In this document: positions 26,504 to 38,048 of the stretch, piece by piece | Layout: every line of letters starts with the position of its first letter | How positions within the stretch are numbered: position 1 is the first letter of the stretch | Source of the DNA: Exiguobacterium oxidotolerans JCM 12280 | GTDB taxonomy: Bacteria; Bacillota; Bacilli; Exiguobacteriales; Exiguobacteriaceae | Assembly (NCBI RefSeq): GCF_000702625.1 | Contig: NZ_JNIS01000001.1 | Span: 1,777,001 to 1,841,000, forward strand | DNA: 64,000 bases | Direction of reading: 5' to 3' | The notes under the pieces: model-generated | Told to the model about the DNA's origin: nothing | What the model saw: the letters and a program-made list of their open reading frames with translations, nothing else | Databases searched by the model: none | Made by a program: the position numbers and the translations under genes

Positions 26504-27280
26504 TTAAAGCGCAAAATGTGTTTCGAGTTCGCTTGACTCGAGACGGTTACCGATGAAGAACTCACCGAATTCACCGTATTTTGCACTCACTTCGTCAAAG
26601 CGCATTTCATAGACGATTTTTTTGAACTGGAGGATATCATTCGCGAACAAGGTGACGCCCCATTCCCAATCGTCGAAGCCAGTTGATCCACCGATGATTT
26701 GTTGAATCTTCCCAGCGTAGCTCCGTCCGATCATACCATGACGGTACATGAGCTCTTTCCGTTTCTCCATCGAAAGTGTGTACCAGTTATCGCCATCGCG
26801 ACGTGATTTACTCATCGGGTAGAAACAGATATGCTTCGATTTCGGCAAGATTGGATAGAGACGGTCGCGGACGTATGGGTTTTCATATGGATTCCCTTCG
26901 CCAGATCCACGGTATGTGCCAAGTTCGACGACGGAGACGTATGAATACGTCGGGATGAGGTAGTCATACAAATCGAGTTTTTGCATCTTCACTTCAACGG
27001 CTTGAATGTCTTCCATCGTCGGACGGAGGACCATCAAGACGAGGTCAGCCTTTTGACCAATGATCGTGTAAAGGGCGTGGCTGCCTTCTTTTTGTTCTTC
27101 GACTTGTCCGAGTTCAACTAAGAACGTTTGGAATTCGTTAATCATGTTTGTCCGTGTAGCTGCGTCGACTTGTTTTAAGCGTGACCAGTCAATCCGACGG
27201 AAATCATGTAATGTATACCAGCCGTCGAGTGTCTCGGCGGCTTGCTGTGTAGCAGTTGGTTCTGATGTTTGATGTTCCAT
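26504..27280 (-). CDS. chdC: Coproheme decarboxylase ChdC/HemQ
   Basis: The protein has 258 residues, in the chlorite dismutase-like fold. LDGWYTLHDFRRIDWSRLK near 18 and TYSYVSVVELGTYRG near 120 contain the tyrosine region used as redox relay. PMSKSRRDGDNWYTLSMEKRKELMYRHGMIGR near 155-185 includes the conserved K/R-rich propionate site and the proximal His. It converts coproheme to heme b with peroxide in the Gram-positive coproporphyrin-dependent pathway. CAGGAGG precedes ATG 27280. It is divergent from pta, which matches the ywfI/pta neighbourhood of Bacillus. Confidence 0.95.
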   Translation of the reverse strand: MEHQTSEPTATQQAAETLDGWYTLHDFRRIDWSRLKQVDAATRTNMINEFQTFLVELGQVEEQKEGSHALYTIIGQKADLVLMVLRPTMEDIQAVEVKMQKLDLYDYLIPTYSYVSVVELGTYRGSGEGNPYENPYVRDRLYPILPKSKHICFYPMSKSRRDGDNWYTLSMEKRKELMYRHGMIGRSYAGKIQQIIGGSTGFDDWEWGVTLFANDILQFKKIVYEMRFDEVSAKYGEFGEFFIGNRLESSELETHFAL

Positions 27281-27556
27281 GAAAAAACCTCCTGAAATCT
27301 ATAATGAAAAGTACATTCTCCATTGCTAATCTTATCATAGATCGGACGGTTCATCGCAACAAAACAACCGTCCCTCATTGGAGATAGAGACATGAAGTAA
27401 CACGAATCGGGGTATGAAGTAAAAGGGTGTGATGAAACGCGTTAAGCGCCTTCTGTACTATTCCTAGAAATAACTGTAATAGTGATGAAATTCCGCTTCG
27501 TGTAATGGGTAAAAGAAGTTTTTTGCAAATTGTTTTAATAACGAAACAGAACTGTG

Positions 27557-27562
27557 TATAAT
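27557..27562 (+). promoter_or_regulatory. Likely -10 element of the pta promoter
   Basis: A perfect TATAAT lies 63 bp before the pta start codon. No convincing -35 is present at the normal distance. Confidence 0.4.
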
Positions 27563-27624
27563 GAACGATGGAATGTATAAGGAATAGAAACCGACACTTG
27601 ATTGATATAAAAGGAGAGAAAATC

Positions 27625-28608
27625 ATGCAATTATTTGAAATGCTTGAGACAAAAGTAAAAGCACACCAACCATCAATCGTTTTCCCAGAAGGAATCGACG
27701 CACGTGTTCTTGGTGCTGCTGTCCGCCTGAAAAAAGATGGTCTTGTCACACCAATCGTCATCGGACCACGCGTGAAGATTGAAGAAACGGCTTCAGCGAA
27801 TGGAATCGATGTAACAGGTCTTGAAACAATCGATCCTGCTTCGTACGAAGCCATCGAAGAACTTGTTGCCTCTTTCGTCGAACGCCGTAAAGGAAAAGCG
27901 ACAGAAGAACAAGCACGTGAAGTCATCTTAAAAGACGTCAACACATTCGGAACGATGCTCGTGCATACAGGTAAAGCAGAAGGTCTCGTCTCGGGTGCGA
28001 TGCACGCGACTGGCGATACAGTCCGCCCGGCACTTCAAATCATCAAAATGCAAGAAGGCTATAAGAAAACATCTGGTGTCTTCATCATGGTTCGTGACGA
28101 TGAGCAGTATGTCTTCGCTGACTGCGCGATTAATATCGCACCTGACGCAAACGACTTAGCTGAAAATGCGATCGCATCAGCAAAAACAGCAAAAACATTC
28201 GGGATTGAACCGAAAGTGGCATTGCTTAGCTTCTCGACAAAAGGTTCAGCAAAATCACCTGAAACAGAACGCGTCGTCGAAGCAACACGCCTCGCAAAAG
28301 AACGTGCGCCTGAACTTGCAATCGATGGTGAGTTACAGTTTGATGCAGCGTTCGTCCCGAGTGTCGCAAAATCAAAAGCACCAGAATCAGATGTTGCGGG
28401 TCAAGCTAACGTCTTTATCTTCCCAAGCCTTGAGTCAGGGAACATCGGTTACAAAATCGCACAACGTCTTGGTGGATTTGAAGCGATCGGACCGATTCTC
28501 CAAGGTCTCAACAAACCGGTCAACGATCTTTCACGTGGCTGTAACGAAGAAGATGTCTACAAACTTGCGATCATCACGGCAGCTCAAGCAGTTGAAGCAA
28601 ACGCTTGA
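27625..28608 (+). CDS. pta: Phosphate acetyltransferase
   Basis: The protein has 327 residues, the usual size of the short Bacillus Pta. IVFPEGIDARVLGAAVRLKKDG near 17, GLVSGAMHATGDTVRPALQII near 120 and ALLSFSTKGSAKSPETERV near 200 are diagnostic. It converts acetyl-CoA and phosphate to acetyl phosphate for overflow metabolism with acetate kinase. AAAAGGAGAG lies 6 nt before ATG 27625. The frame is open further upstream but has no other SD. Only a weak hairpin (28612-28632) follows. The next feature downstream is the guanine riboswitch. Confidence 0.95.
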   Translation: MQLFEMLETKVKAHQPSIVFPEGIDARVLGAAVRLKKDGLVTPIVIGPRVKIEETASANGIDVTGLETIDPASYEAIEELVASFVERRKGKATEEQAREVILKDVNTFGTMLVHTGKAEGLVSGAMHATGDTVRPALQIIKMQEGYKKTSGVFIMVRDDEQYVFADCAINIAPDANDLAENAIASAKTAKTFGIEPKVALLSFSTKGSAKSPETERVVEATRLAKERAPELAIDGELQFDAAFVPSVAKSKAPESDVAGQANVFIFPSLESGNIGYKIAQRLGGFEAIGPILQGLNKPVNDLSRGCNEEDVYKLAIITAAQAVEANA

Positions 28609-28684
28609 AACGGAAAAGTCTTTACTTTTTCAGAGAACATCGTAAAATGAAACACATCATGCACGAATCATAAACGTATAGCAA

Positions 28685-30731
<2,047 letters not shown>

Positions 30732-30756
30732 ATAGTAGAACAATTGTGTTACGAGC

Positions 30757-30789
30757 AGACCTGCATCTTCGGATGGAGGTCTCTTTTTT
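30757..30789 (+). terminator. xpt-pbuX terminator
   Basis: AGACCTGCATC-TTCG-GATGGAGGTCT is followed by six T. Confidence 0.9.
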
Positions 30790-30854
30790 GTGATGAGACG
30801 ACGTTACACAAATCAGAATATTTCGAGTATGGGAAGAAAGTGGTAAATCTCACT

Positions 30855-30868
30855 TGAAAACGTTTACA
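30855..30868 (+). promoter_or_regulatory. cre site (CcpA) upstream of amino-acid permease
   Basis: TGAAAACGTTTACA matches the catabolite-responsive element consensus TGWNANCGNTNWCA completely. It lies 87 bp before the permease start codon, in the promoter region. Confidence 0.7.
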
Positions 30869-30954
30869 AATCAGACACCACTTCTTTATACTGACAACGT
30901 AGCGGTTTGGGGAACTGCTAAGAACGATCGAGAGACAGGAAGGACGTCGTACAG

Positions 30955-32331
30955 ATGAAGCAACAGACAGAGCTAAATCGGGGACTGGAAGAGCGTCATA
31001 TTACGTTGATGTCGCTGGGGGCGGCAATCGGTGTTGGACTTTTCCTAGGCTCGGCAAAAGCCATTCAGTTGGCAGGACCAGGGATTCTGATTGGTTATTT
31101 AATCGGCGGTATCATCATCTTCATCATCATGCGGGCACTTGGGGAGCTCGCGGTACGTGAACCGGTGGCGGGAAGCTTTGCTGAATACGCCCGGAAATAT
31201 GTCAGTCCACTCGCTGGATTTTTGACCGGGTGGAATTATTGGCTTCTGTGGATTTTTACATGTATGGCAGAAATCACAGCAGTCGGAATTTATATGCAGG
31301 AATGGTTCCCGCAGTCGGAACGCTGGATTTGGGCGCTTGCGGCATTATTACTTATGACGAGCATTAATTTCATTGCCGTCAAATTTTATGGCGAATTCGA
31401 ATTTTGGTTCGCCTTGATTAAGATCGTTGCGATTGTCGCGATGATTATTCTTGGAACGTTGACGATTGTCGTCGGACTTGGTAACGGAGGCACACCGGTC
31501 GGGATTTCAAATCTTTGGTCGCACGGTGGATTCTTGCCAAATGGATTCGGGGGAGTCCTGCTTGCGATGCAAATGGTCATGTTTGCGTTCTTAGGCATTG
31601 AAGTGATTGGGGTCACAGCTGGGGAAGCTAAAAATCCGAAGAAAACGATTCGTAAGGCGGTCAACAACGTCTTTTTACGAATTTTGATTTTCTACATCGG
31701 TGCGCTGTTCGTTATCTTGTCGATTTATCCGTGGGACCAAGTTGGACAAAATAACAGTAGCCCATTCGTCTTATTGTTTCAGCAGCTCGGTATTCCGGCA
31801 GCAGCCGGTATCATCAATTTTGTTGTACTGACAGCAGCCTTGTCGTCATGTAACTCGGGGATTTTCTCGACAGCACGGATGATGATGAACCTGGCACAAA
31901 ACGAAGAAGCACCCAAACGCTTCGCGAAGATTTCGAAGAATGGTGTCCCGGCAATCGCAACAATTCTTTCAGGGATCGCGCTGCTCGTCGGTGTTGCCTT
32001 AAACTATTTCTTACCGGAAAACGTTTTTGCGATCGTGACGAGTATTGCGACGTTCGGAGCGGTCTGGACGTGGGCGATGATTTTGATTTCGCAAATGCGG
32101 GCCCGCAAGGTGTATGGTACGGCAGAATTCGGCGTTCCGTTTTTCCCGGTCGTGAACTACATCGCCTTACTTGCACTGGCTGGCGTCATCGTCTTGATGG
32201 CGTTTGATGCGAGTACACGCATCGCACTGATTGTTGGACCACTCTGGTACGTGATTTTGATTGCGGTCTACTATGCACGGGGGATGCATAAACAGACACG
32301 ACGCTCGTTCGACCGGGCATCAGGGGAATGA
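30955..32331 (+). CDS. Amino acid permease (APC family, ProY/AapA-like)
   Basis: The protein has 458 residues and 12 predicted helices. NRGLEERHITLMSLGAAIGVGLFLGSA at the N-terminus and GEAKNPKKTIRKAVNNV near 222 place it in the amino acid transporter family of the APC superfamily. It should import an amino acid with protons. The branch resembles ProY/AapA, so alanine, proline or a similar residue is possible, but the substrate cannot be fixed by reading. AGGAAGG precedes ATG 30955. The upstream cre site implies repression or activation by CcpA according to sugar supply. Confidence 0.88.
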   Translation: MKQQTELNRGLEERHITLMSLGAAIGVGLFLGSAKAIQLAGPGILIGYLIGGIIIFIIMRALGELAVREPVAGSFAEYARKYVSPLAGFLTGWNYWLLWIFTCMAEITAVGIYMQEWFPQSERWIWALAALLLMTSINFIAVKFYGEFEFWFALIKIVAIVAMIILGTLTIVVGLGNGGTPVGISNLWSHGGFLPNGFGGVLLAMQMVMFAFLGIEVIGVTAGEAKNPKKTIRKAVNNVFLRILIFYIGALFVILSIYPWDQVGQNNSSPFVLLFQQLGIPAAAGIINFVVLTAALSSCNSGIFSTARMMMNLAQNEEAPKRFAKISKNGVPAIATILSGIALLVGVALNYFLPENVFAIVTSIATFGAVWTWAMILISQMRARKVYGTAEFGVPFFPVVNYIALLALAGVIVLMAFDASTRIALIVGPLWYVILIAVYYARGMHKQTRRSFDRASGE

Positions 32332-32334
32332 ATC

Positions 32335-32364
32335 AGAGAGACCGGCTTCGGGCGGTCTCTTTTG
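32335..32364 (+). terminator. Terminator of the amino-acid permease gene
   Basis: AGAGACCG pairs with CGGTCTCT around a short loop, followed by T. Confidence 0.8.
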
Positions 32365-32425
32365 TTCTGTTTCGACGTCAGCTTTGCTACACTGAACAAA
32401 GATGAAACAAGAGGAGGAACTTACG

Positions 32426-32725
32426 ATGAAAACAATCCATGTCGATCAGTTACAAGAAAAGCTTGAAGCCGGTGAAGTACTCCACGTCGTGGACGTGCGC
32501 GAACAAGATGAATATGACGCAGGTCATATCCCGAATGTCCGCTTCTTACCGATGTCTGAAATCGGTGAACGCTATACGGAGCTGCAAGAAGGTGAAACGT
32601 ACTACCTGATTTGCAAAGCAGGTGGACGCAGCGAGAACGTCGGACGTTTCCTCGAACAGTATGGCTACGACATCGTCAACGTCGAAGGTGGGATGATGAA
32701 CTGGAAGGGCGATCAAGAAGCGTAA
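32426..32725 (+). CDS. Single-domain rhodanese-like protein
   Basis: The protein has 99 residues. VVDVREQDEYDAGHIPNVRFLP (about 20-41) and the active-site loop ICKAGGRS with catalytic Cys near 70 define a rhodanese domain. Such proteins carry persulfide sulfur for thiosulfate or polysulfide metabolism in the cytoplasm. GAGGAGG lies 8 nt before ATG 32426, so the in-frame ATG at 32402 (which precedes the SD) is not used. It is flanked by terminators. Confidence 0.9.
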   Translation: MKTIHVDQLQEKLEAGEVLHVVDVREQDEYDAGHIPNVRFLPMSEIGERYTELQEGETYYLICKAGGRSENVGRFLEQYGYDIVNVEGGMMNWKGDQEA

Positions 32726-32791
32726 AGCGATAGTGTTCTTTTCTCAAACGTTCTGTTCGCGAAGTTATACCGCATCACTTTATAGGTAGTC

Positions 32792-32830
32792 CAAGAAGGT
32801 AATTCATGAAAATGGATTACCTTCTTTTTT
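32792..32830 (+). terminator. Terminator of the rhodanese gene
   Basis: AGAAGGTAATTCA pairs with TGGATTACCTTCT and six T follow. Confidence 0.8.
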
Positions 32831-32911
32831 ATTTAGTTGTGAAAAATGACACGTTCTGACCGATATATAGATTAGAACAACGAGTTTACATATCGGGAAG
32901 AGGAGTCATGT

Positions 32912-34891
32912 ATGGAACAGACAAAAAAACGAACGATTAGCATCAAGCAGAAACTAATTATCACATCTTTGCTCTTATTATTGATTCCATCGTTATTGAT
33001 TGGTTTTGTTGCATACAATCAAGCGAAACAGAAAATCACAGATCAAATCCTGCAATCAGCACATGCCGGTGTTGACCGGATGAACGATGAAATCACCAAT
33101 ATCATTGATCCAGTACGACGCGATGTCGCGTTCTTTGCGGACCGGATTGATGGAATGCTCTATCAAAAAGGGAAACAAAACTTAGCATTGAAAGAAAAGA
33201 TGACAGAATATCTCGATACACATCCGCAAGCGGCAAATATTTATTACGCGACGACGGAAGGTGATATGACCATCTATCCGGAACAAACGATGCCAGACGA
33301 TTATGATCCACGAGAACGTTCGTGGTATCAGGCAGCGGAAGACGCCGGTGGGAAAGTCGTCATTACTGATCCATATGTCGACGCAGCTTCAGGGAAGATG
33401 ATGGTCACCCTTTCACAAACGGGTGGGAATGGACGTGGCGTCATTGCCATCGACGTGGATGTCGATCGAATTTCTGAAATCGCTAAAAAAGTTAAAATCG
33501 GTCAAGAAGGCTATGTTACGATTCTCGATTCCAATAAGAATTTCGTCACCCATCCGACGAAGAAGGCTGGAGACAAGGCATCTGGAGACTGGGTTACATC
33601 TCTTTATGCCGGGAAAAATGGTCAGTTCTCTTATGAGTTTGAGAATCAAGGTAAGAAAATGGATTATATGACGAACAATCTGACGGGATGGAAAGTCGCC
33701 GGAACACTGTACGATAAAGAAATTACAAATGAAACATCGGGCATTCTTTGGACGACGCTTGCCGTCATCGCTGGAACGTTCTTGTTGGCAACTGTCTTAC
33801 TCTACTTTATTCTCCGTTCGATTCTCCGTCCGTTAAATCGTTTGACGGAAAGTGCCGATCGGATTAAAGAAGGTGATTTGACGGAGCAAGTCGTCGTCGA
33901 ATCCAATGACGAAATCGGTCAGGTGGCTCAAAGTTTTAATGTCATGGTTACATCACTGCGGTCGATCGTGACGAACCTCGATCAATCGATTGGACAAGTT
34001 GCGGCGTCTTCAGAAGAATTGATGGCGAACGCAGCGCAAACGACAGCAGCTTCCGAGCAAATCGCAGGTTCCGTCCAACAGATGGCAGCAGGTGCTGACC
34101 ACTCGAAACGTCAACTCGAAGGAAACGCGGTATCACTCCAAGCGATTACGTCAGGTGTCATGCGAATCGCCGAGAGTTCGACGAACGTCTCCGAGCTATC
34201 ACGGGCAACGGCACTTGAAGCAGAAGACGGGACGATTGCGGTCGGGAAAAATGTGACACAGATGAAAGCGATTGATGCATCGGTCGAAAACTTCGGTGAA
34301 GTCATTCAATCCTTGGCGCATCGATCGAATGAAATCGGAAAGATTGTCGATGTCATTAACGGGATTGCAGCCCAAACGAACTTGCTCGCCTTGAATGCAG
34401 CGATTGAAGCAGCACGGGCCGGCGAAAATGGCAAAGGATTTGCGGTCGTCGCGAGTGAAGTTCGGAAGCTAGCCGAACAGTCACAAGAGTCGACAAAACA
34501 AATTTCGGGCCTGATTACAAACATCAAGCAGGAAACAGAACGGTCGGTTTCCTTGATGAAAGAAGTATCGCATCATACGAAAGCCGGACTTGAGACGACA
34601 GAAGATTCAGCGGAACGGTTCAAGAAAATTATGTTACGGACCCAAGAGATGACGCCACGAATCGAAGATGTCACAGCGACGGTCGAAGAAATCGCGGCGA
34701 ACGTCCAAGAAGTGTCGGCTTCGGCAACGGAAATCGCTCATATTGCGGATGAAAATTCGACAGCATCCGAACGTGTTGCGACGACGACGGAAGAACAGCT
34801 CGGTTCGATGGAAGAAATTTCACAATCCGCGAAAGCATTGTCGGATATGGCAGAAGAACTACAAGAAATGGTGACGCAATTCCGCGTTTAA
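32912..34891 (+). CDS. Methyl-accepting chemotaxis protein with dCache sensor
   Basis: The protein has 659 residues. TM1 lies at about 14-34. An extracellular dCache_1 domain follows to about 275, with [31 protein letters not shown] around 130-160, the ligand-site signature. Then come TM2 at 280-300, HAMP at 300-352, and the MA signalling domain with the hairpin tip [30 protein letters not shown] near 485. It should report an external ligand to CheA/CheW. The dCache pattern is common in amino-acid receptors; the ligand is not known. AAGAGGAGT precedes ATG 32912. A terminator follows. Confidence 0.93.
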   Translation: MEQTKKRTISIKQKLIITSLLLLLIPSLLIGFVAYNQAKQKITDQILQSAHAGVDRMNDEITNIIDPVRRDVAFFADRIDGMLYQKGKQNLALKEKMTEYLDTHPQAANIYYATTEGDMTIYPEQTMPDDYDPRERSWYQAAEDAGGKVVITDPYVDAASGKMMVTLSQTGGNGRGVIAIDVDVDRISEIAKKVKIGQEGYVTILDSNKNFVTHPTKKAGDKASGDWVTSLYAGKNGQFSYEFENQGKKMDYMTNNLTGWKVAGTLYDKEITNETSGILWTTLAVIAGTFLLATVLLYFILRSILRPLNRLTESADRIKEGDLTEQVVVESNDEIGQVAQSFNVMVTSLRSIVTNLDQSIGQVAASSEELMANAAQTTAASEQIAGSVQQMAAGADHSKRQLEGNAVSLQAITSGVMRIAESSTNVSELSRATALEAEDGTIAVGKNVTQMKAIDASVENFGEVIQSLAHRSNEIGKIVDVINGIAAQTNLLALNAAIEAARAGENGKGFAVVASEVRKLAEQSQESTKQISGLITNIKQETERSVSLMKEVSHHTKAGLETTEDSAERFKKIMLRTQEMTPRIEDVTATVEEIAANVQEVSASATEIAHIADENSTASERVATTTEEQLGSMEEISQSAKALSDMAEELQEMVTQFRV

Positions 34892-34901
34892 ACCAGATGA
34901 A

Positions 34902-34947
34902 GGCGACTACGTCAGCGAAACTGAGCTGGACGTAGTCGCTTTTTTTA
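34902..34947 (+). terminator. Terminator of the chemoreceptor gene
   Basis: GGCGACTACGTC pairs with GACGTAGTCGC and seven T follow. Confidence 0.9.
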
Positions 34948-35020
34948 TTGTGAATTTGCTTGAAGCGATAGGAAAACGGGAAAAATATAAGTGTAGTGTT
35001 GAGTTCTAGGAGGTGGAAAG

Positions 35021-36214
35021 ATGGCGCGATTGACGAAGTTGAAAGAATGGCAGGAAGCAGGATTGCTGGATGCGGAGGTCGTCCAGCGGATTGAAGCGTA
35101 TGAGCAAACACGTCATGCAAAAAATCGGACACCGCTGCTATTGATTGTTGGCTTGACGCTTGTCGGCTTGGCCTTACTCAGTTTTTTAGCGGCGAATTGG
35201 CAAGTCATTCCGGCATTGGTCAAAATCGGACTCGTTCTTGTCATCATGATCAGTTGTTATGTGCTAGCTGATATTTCCGAACGCCGGACGATTTGGAATC
35301 CCGTGGCGTTCCGGATACTCGGGATTCTCGCATTGCTCGGTGCATTGATTGTCACGGTCCAAAGTTTTCATATGTCGCTTGAAAGCTCATTCATTGCCTG
35401 GATAATCTTTCTTATGGCACTCGGTCATTTTTTCGTTTGGCGTCACGCTGCCTACGCTGTCGTCGCTTTTTTGGCGGGATTGAATATTTTTACGGGAATC
35501 GGCAGCTTCGGGAGCGAGTACGCGACGTTTCTCGACTGGACATCATTTGTTTGTTTGATTCTGATATCCGTAGCCTGGTTCTATTTCAGTCAAACGTTTC
35601 CATCACTAATTTTTAGCTGGTTGCTCCTCTACTTCGCAGGGTTGGAATTGTTTTTCCTCGTGTCATACGAAGGCATTCTTTGGCCGATTTGGACTTTATT
35701 TTTACTCGTTCCATTGCTGTTACTTGTTCGGGAGGAACAAAAGCGCCCGCTCCTTTACGCACTTTATTTAGTCACGGCAGCCATTAACTCACTGGTCTAT
35801 CTATCTGTCCGTGCAGAAACGACAACTATTCCGGTTTCGCTCGTCGAAGCGATTTTACTTGTACTTGCCGCAGTCGCGGTCGGAAGTTTGATTTATGCAC
35901 GTTACCGTCCGCTCCTTTTCATCGTACCACTTGGGTTGATTGGACTCTTATGGTTCGAGGAACAAGCGATTTTAATAGCGATTTTAGTTGAGGTCATGGC
36001 ATTCATCTATTTAATTGAGCGGGAACGGACAGGGCACCGTTTACTGATTCCATTCATTTATTTTATTGCCGTCCAACTAACGATTTACTTCATTTATGCG
36101 TGGAACCGGCTCAATATGTCACTCTTTTTCTTAGTCGGTGCCTTACTCGTATTCCTGATTGCCGCTGTACTCTGGTGGATGCAACGACGTCGTGAAGGAG
36201 GTCAACCCTCATGA
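35021..36214 (+). CDS. DUF2157 membrane protein
   Basis: The protein has 397 residues. A soluble N-terminal DUF2157 segment (LKEWQEAGLLDAEVVQRIEAYEQ, residues 6-28) is followed by about twelve hydrophobic helices. The function is unknown. GGAGGTGGAAAG precedes ATG 35021. Its last codons overlap the start of the next gene (ATGA), which encodes a GDYxxLxY-domain protein. The two families are commonly paired and probably form a membrane complex, which is inference from context. Confidence 0.82.
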   Translation: MARLTKLKEWQEAGLLDAEVVQRIEAYEQTRHAKNRTPLLLIVGLTLVGLALLSFLAANWQVIPALVKIGLVLVIMISCYVLADISERRTIWNPVAFRILGILALLGALIVTVQSFHMSLESSFIAWIIFLMALGHFFVWRHAAYAVVAFLAGLNIFTGIGSFGSEYATFLDWTSFVCLILISVAWFYFSQTFPSLIFSWLLLYFAGLELFFLVSYEGILWPIWTLFLLVPLLLLVREEQKRPLLYALYLVTAAINSLVYLSVRAETTTIPVSLVEAILLVLAAVAVGSLIYARYRPLLFIVPLGLIGLLWFEEQAILIAILVEVMAFIYLIERERTGHRLLIPFIYFIAVQLTIYFIYAWNRLNMSLFFLVGALLVFLIAAVLWWMQRRREGGQPS

Positions 36215-36657
36215 AAAAGTATGGGTTTGCGGTTATCCAGACACTGATTGTTTTGCTAGTCGTGCTCAGCTTTTACGCGATTTCGTGGTTCGGTGAAAGT
36301 TATCGTTTTCGGGCAGAGCCGTTTGATCCATTTGATCCGCTTTACGGGGAGTACGTCATGTTGCAGTATCCGGATTTAAAACCGGATGCTTCCGTCAAAC
36401 AAGGACTTGTCTACGTTACATTTATGACGGGGGAAGATGGATATGCAAGAATTGATAAAATTTCGAATGACCGCTTTTTCGGTTCGGTTGCTGGTGAGTA
36501 TTACGATGAATACGTGACGATTTCTCAGCTGACTCAATATTATGTCGAACAAGGTACAGGGAAAGGGTATGAGGATGCGGAAAAATTAGAAGTCAAAGCT
36601 GATGTTTCGCCATGGGGAACCGTTCGGGCGACGGACTTATTGCTCCGAAACGAGTAA
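36211..36657 (+). CDS. GDYxxLxY-domain protein
   Basis: The protein has 148 residues. A single N-terminal membrane helix (about 8-26) is followed by an extracytoplasmic domain. FDPLYGEYVMLQYPDL near 44-58 contains the GEYVMLQY form of the GDYxxLxY motif that names the family. Function is unknown. It overlaps the DUF2157 gene by 4 bp, so it is translationally coupled. A terminator follows. Confidence 0.82.
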   Translation: MKKYGFAVIQTLIVLLVVLSFYAISWFGESYRFRAEPFDPFDPLYGEYVMLQYPDLKPDASVKQGLVYVTFMTGEDGYARIDKISNDRFFGSVAGEYYDEYVTISQLTQYYVEQGTGKGYEDAEKLEVKADVSPWGTVRATDLLLRNE

Positions 36658-36662
36658 AAAAA

Positions 36663-36709
36663 CAAAATGAGAGGATGGACCGTTACTAGGTCTTTCCTCT
36701 CATTTTTAA
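36663..36709 (+). terminator. Terminator of the DUF2157 operon
   Basis: AAAATGAGAGGA pairs with TCCTCTCATTTT, followed by T. Confidence 0.8.
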
Positions 36710-36783
36710 TGTTGTTTCAAGTCATGCCGATTCCTTCATTGCTTCCAGGCTTTTCAAAAAATAGTGCATCCGGTTAATGAGTA

Positions 36784-36822
36784 AAAAAACGCCCTAGACA
36801 ACGAAGAGGTCATCTAGGGCGA
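36784..36822 (-). terminator. folE2 terminator
   Basis: On the minus strand CGCCCTAGATGACC pairs with the half ending GTCTAGGGCG and seven T follow. Confidence 0.85.
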
Positions 36823-36836
36823 GGGTGGTATAGGAC

Positions 36837-37742
36837 TTATTGTGCGTCTTTATCAAACGTGATTCGAGCGATGGCATCATGTTGGTGAATCGTTTCTTCG
36901 TTTCGGCATTCGACGAAGAACGTTGCGATTGCATCCATTTCGTAGAGATCGGCCGCGATTAAGCGGACCATGTCTTCGACGAAACGTGGGTTTTCGTAAG
37001 CCATCTCCGTGACACGTTTTTCATCCGGGCGTTTGAGGACCGGGTGGAGTGGTGCTGAAGCGTTAGACTCAGCAGCATCAAGTAGTTCTTGTTTCCAATC
37101 GAAGTCGTCTGCCTCGTCACGAAGCGATGCTTCCATCGTGACGTAACCACGTTGGTTATGGGCACTGTACTCACTGATTTCTTTTGAACATGGGCAGAGC
37201 GTCGTGACATTGATCGTTAACCCGACCGTCAACGTTGCTTCATTCGTTTCCGTATCGACACTGACCGTTTGCCAGACTTCGGCATTCATCAGACCGCTGA
37301 GTCCAGTTGCCGGTGCTTTACGCGTGAAGAACCATGGGTAGCGAATCGTTAATTGACCTTCAGACTGCTCCATCCGCTCGGCTAAATCGCGCGCGAACTG
37401 AATCAGTGATTCGTTCGTGACGACCCATCCTTCTTGATGGTACTGATCGAGTTGCTCTGTTAAGCGACTCATGTTGATGCCTTTACGGTCTTGAACGAGT
37501 GATGTCGAAAGCTCGAACGTCGCGACAGTGGCCTGCGTTTTATCACCATCTTGGATGACGACAGGATGTTTGACGTTTGAAATACCGACTGCATCAAGTG
37601 CAAATAAGAAATTCTTTGGTGTATTTTGAAGATCAACCATTTTATCTTTTTCAGTAGGTTTTGTTCCTTTAACAGGGGGAACAGAACCGAAAAGCTTATG
37701 ACGCTCTTCTTTTGTTGGTAGTGTAATCGGGTAGGTAGACAT
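36837..37742 (-). CDS. folE2: GTP cyclohydrolase FolE2
   Basis: The protein has 301 residues, normal for FolE2 (type IB). GISNVKHPVVI near 52 and LTINVTTLCPCSKEISEYSAHNQRGYV near 188 hold the catalytic Cys-Pro-Cys and His residues. It converts GTP to dihydroneopterin triphosphate, the first step of folate (and often queuosine) synthesis. FolE2 can use Mn or Fe instead of Zn, and in Bacillus it is induced by zinc limitation. I looked for a Zur box upstream and saw none. The start is at ATG 37742, preceded by AAAGGGG; the frame is open to 37874 but the extension has no SD and does not fit the family. Two Mn-linked TerC genes lie divergently. Confidence 0.95.
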   Translation of the reverse strand: MSTYPITLPTKEERHKLFGSVPPVKGTKPTEKDKMVDLQNTPKNFLFALDAVGISNVKHPVVIQDGDKTQATVATFELSTSLVQDRKGINMSRLTEQLDQYHQEGWVVTNESLIQFARDLAERMEQSEGQLTIRYPWFFTRKAPATGLSGLMNAEVWQTVSVDTETNEATLTVGLTINVTTLCPCSKEISEYSAHNQRGYVTMEASLRDEADDFDWKQELLDAAESNASAPLHPVLKRPDEKRVTEMAYENPRFVEDMVRLIAADLYEMDAIATFFVECRNEETIHQHDAIARITFDKDAQ

Positions 37743-38048
37743 TTCAATTGGCCCCTTTGTCCTTTTGTATTTTATCAATAGTAATAACATGACAGGAATG
37801 CTAGAGACGAGCAACTCTGATGATTCCGCAAATGTGTTTGCACTATGTTGAACTGTTGATATGAATTTTATCATGAACTGCTAACAAAACGAAACTAGCA
37901 AGGCTCAGAATCAACAGTTTGCTAAACTCATCATAAGGGACACTTGCAAGTCTGTACTGAATCGGATAGTATATGTTCATATGAACGTGTAAATCTTTTT
38001 TTAGTTAATACCTTTGTGAAACTTATAAGATAGGAAGGAATGAAGTAG
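37743..38048. other. 306-bp intergenic region between folE2 and the first terC
   Basis: No gene seen. It holds the divergent promoters, and a perfect 12-bp palindrome GTTCATATGAAC at 37975-37986, 63 bp before the TerC start codon. No yybP-ykoY manganese riboswitch could be recognised. Confidence 0.5.
37975..37986. promoter_or_regulatory. Palindrome upstream of terC, possible operator
   Basis: GTTCATATGAAC is perfectly palindromic, with further partial symmetry outside it. Its regulator is unknown. Confidence 0.35.

Noticed and set aside
27430-27460. TGAAAC followed after 15-16 nt by TGTAC upstream of pta, like a sigma-W promoter
   Set aside because: The -10 does not read CGTA at the correct spacing and a TATAAT closer to the gene is a better candidate.
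28612-28632. Terminator after pta
   Set aside because: AAAAGT/ACTTTT gives only a weak stem; too little to call as a terminator.
37900-37950. GTTTGC-N14-GGGACA as a sigma-B promoter before terC
   Set aside because: The -10 deviates at required positions (GGGACA instead of GGGWAW).
37743-38048. Zur box before folE2 and yybP-ykoY riboswitch before terC
   Set aside because: Both were expected from Bacillus knowledge, but no matching sequence could be found.
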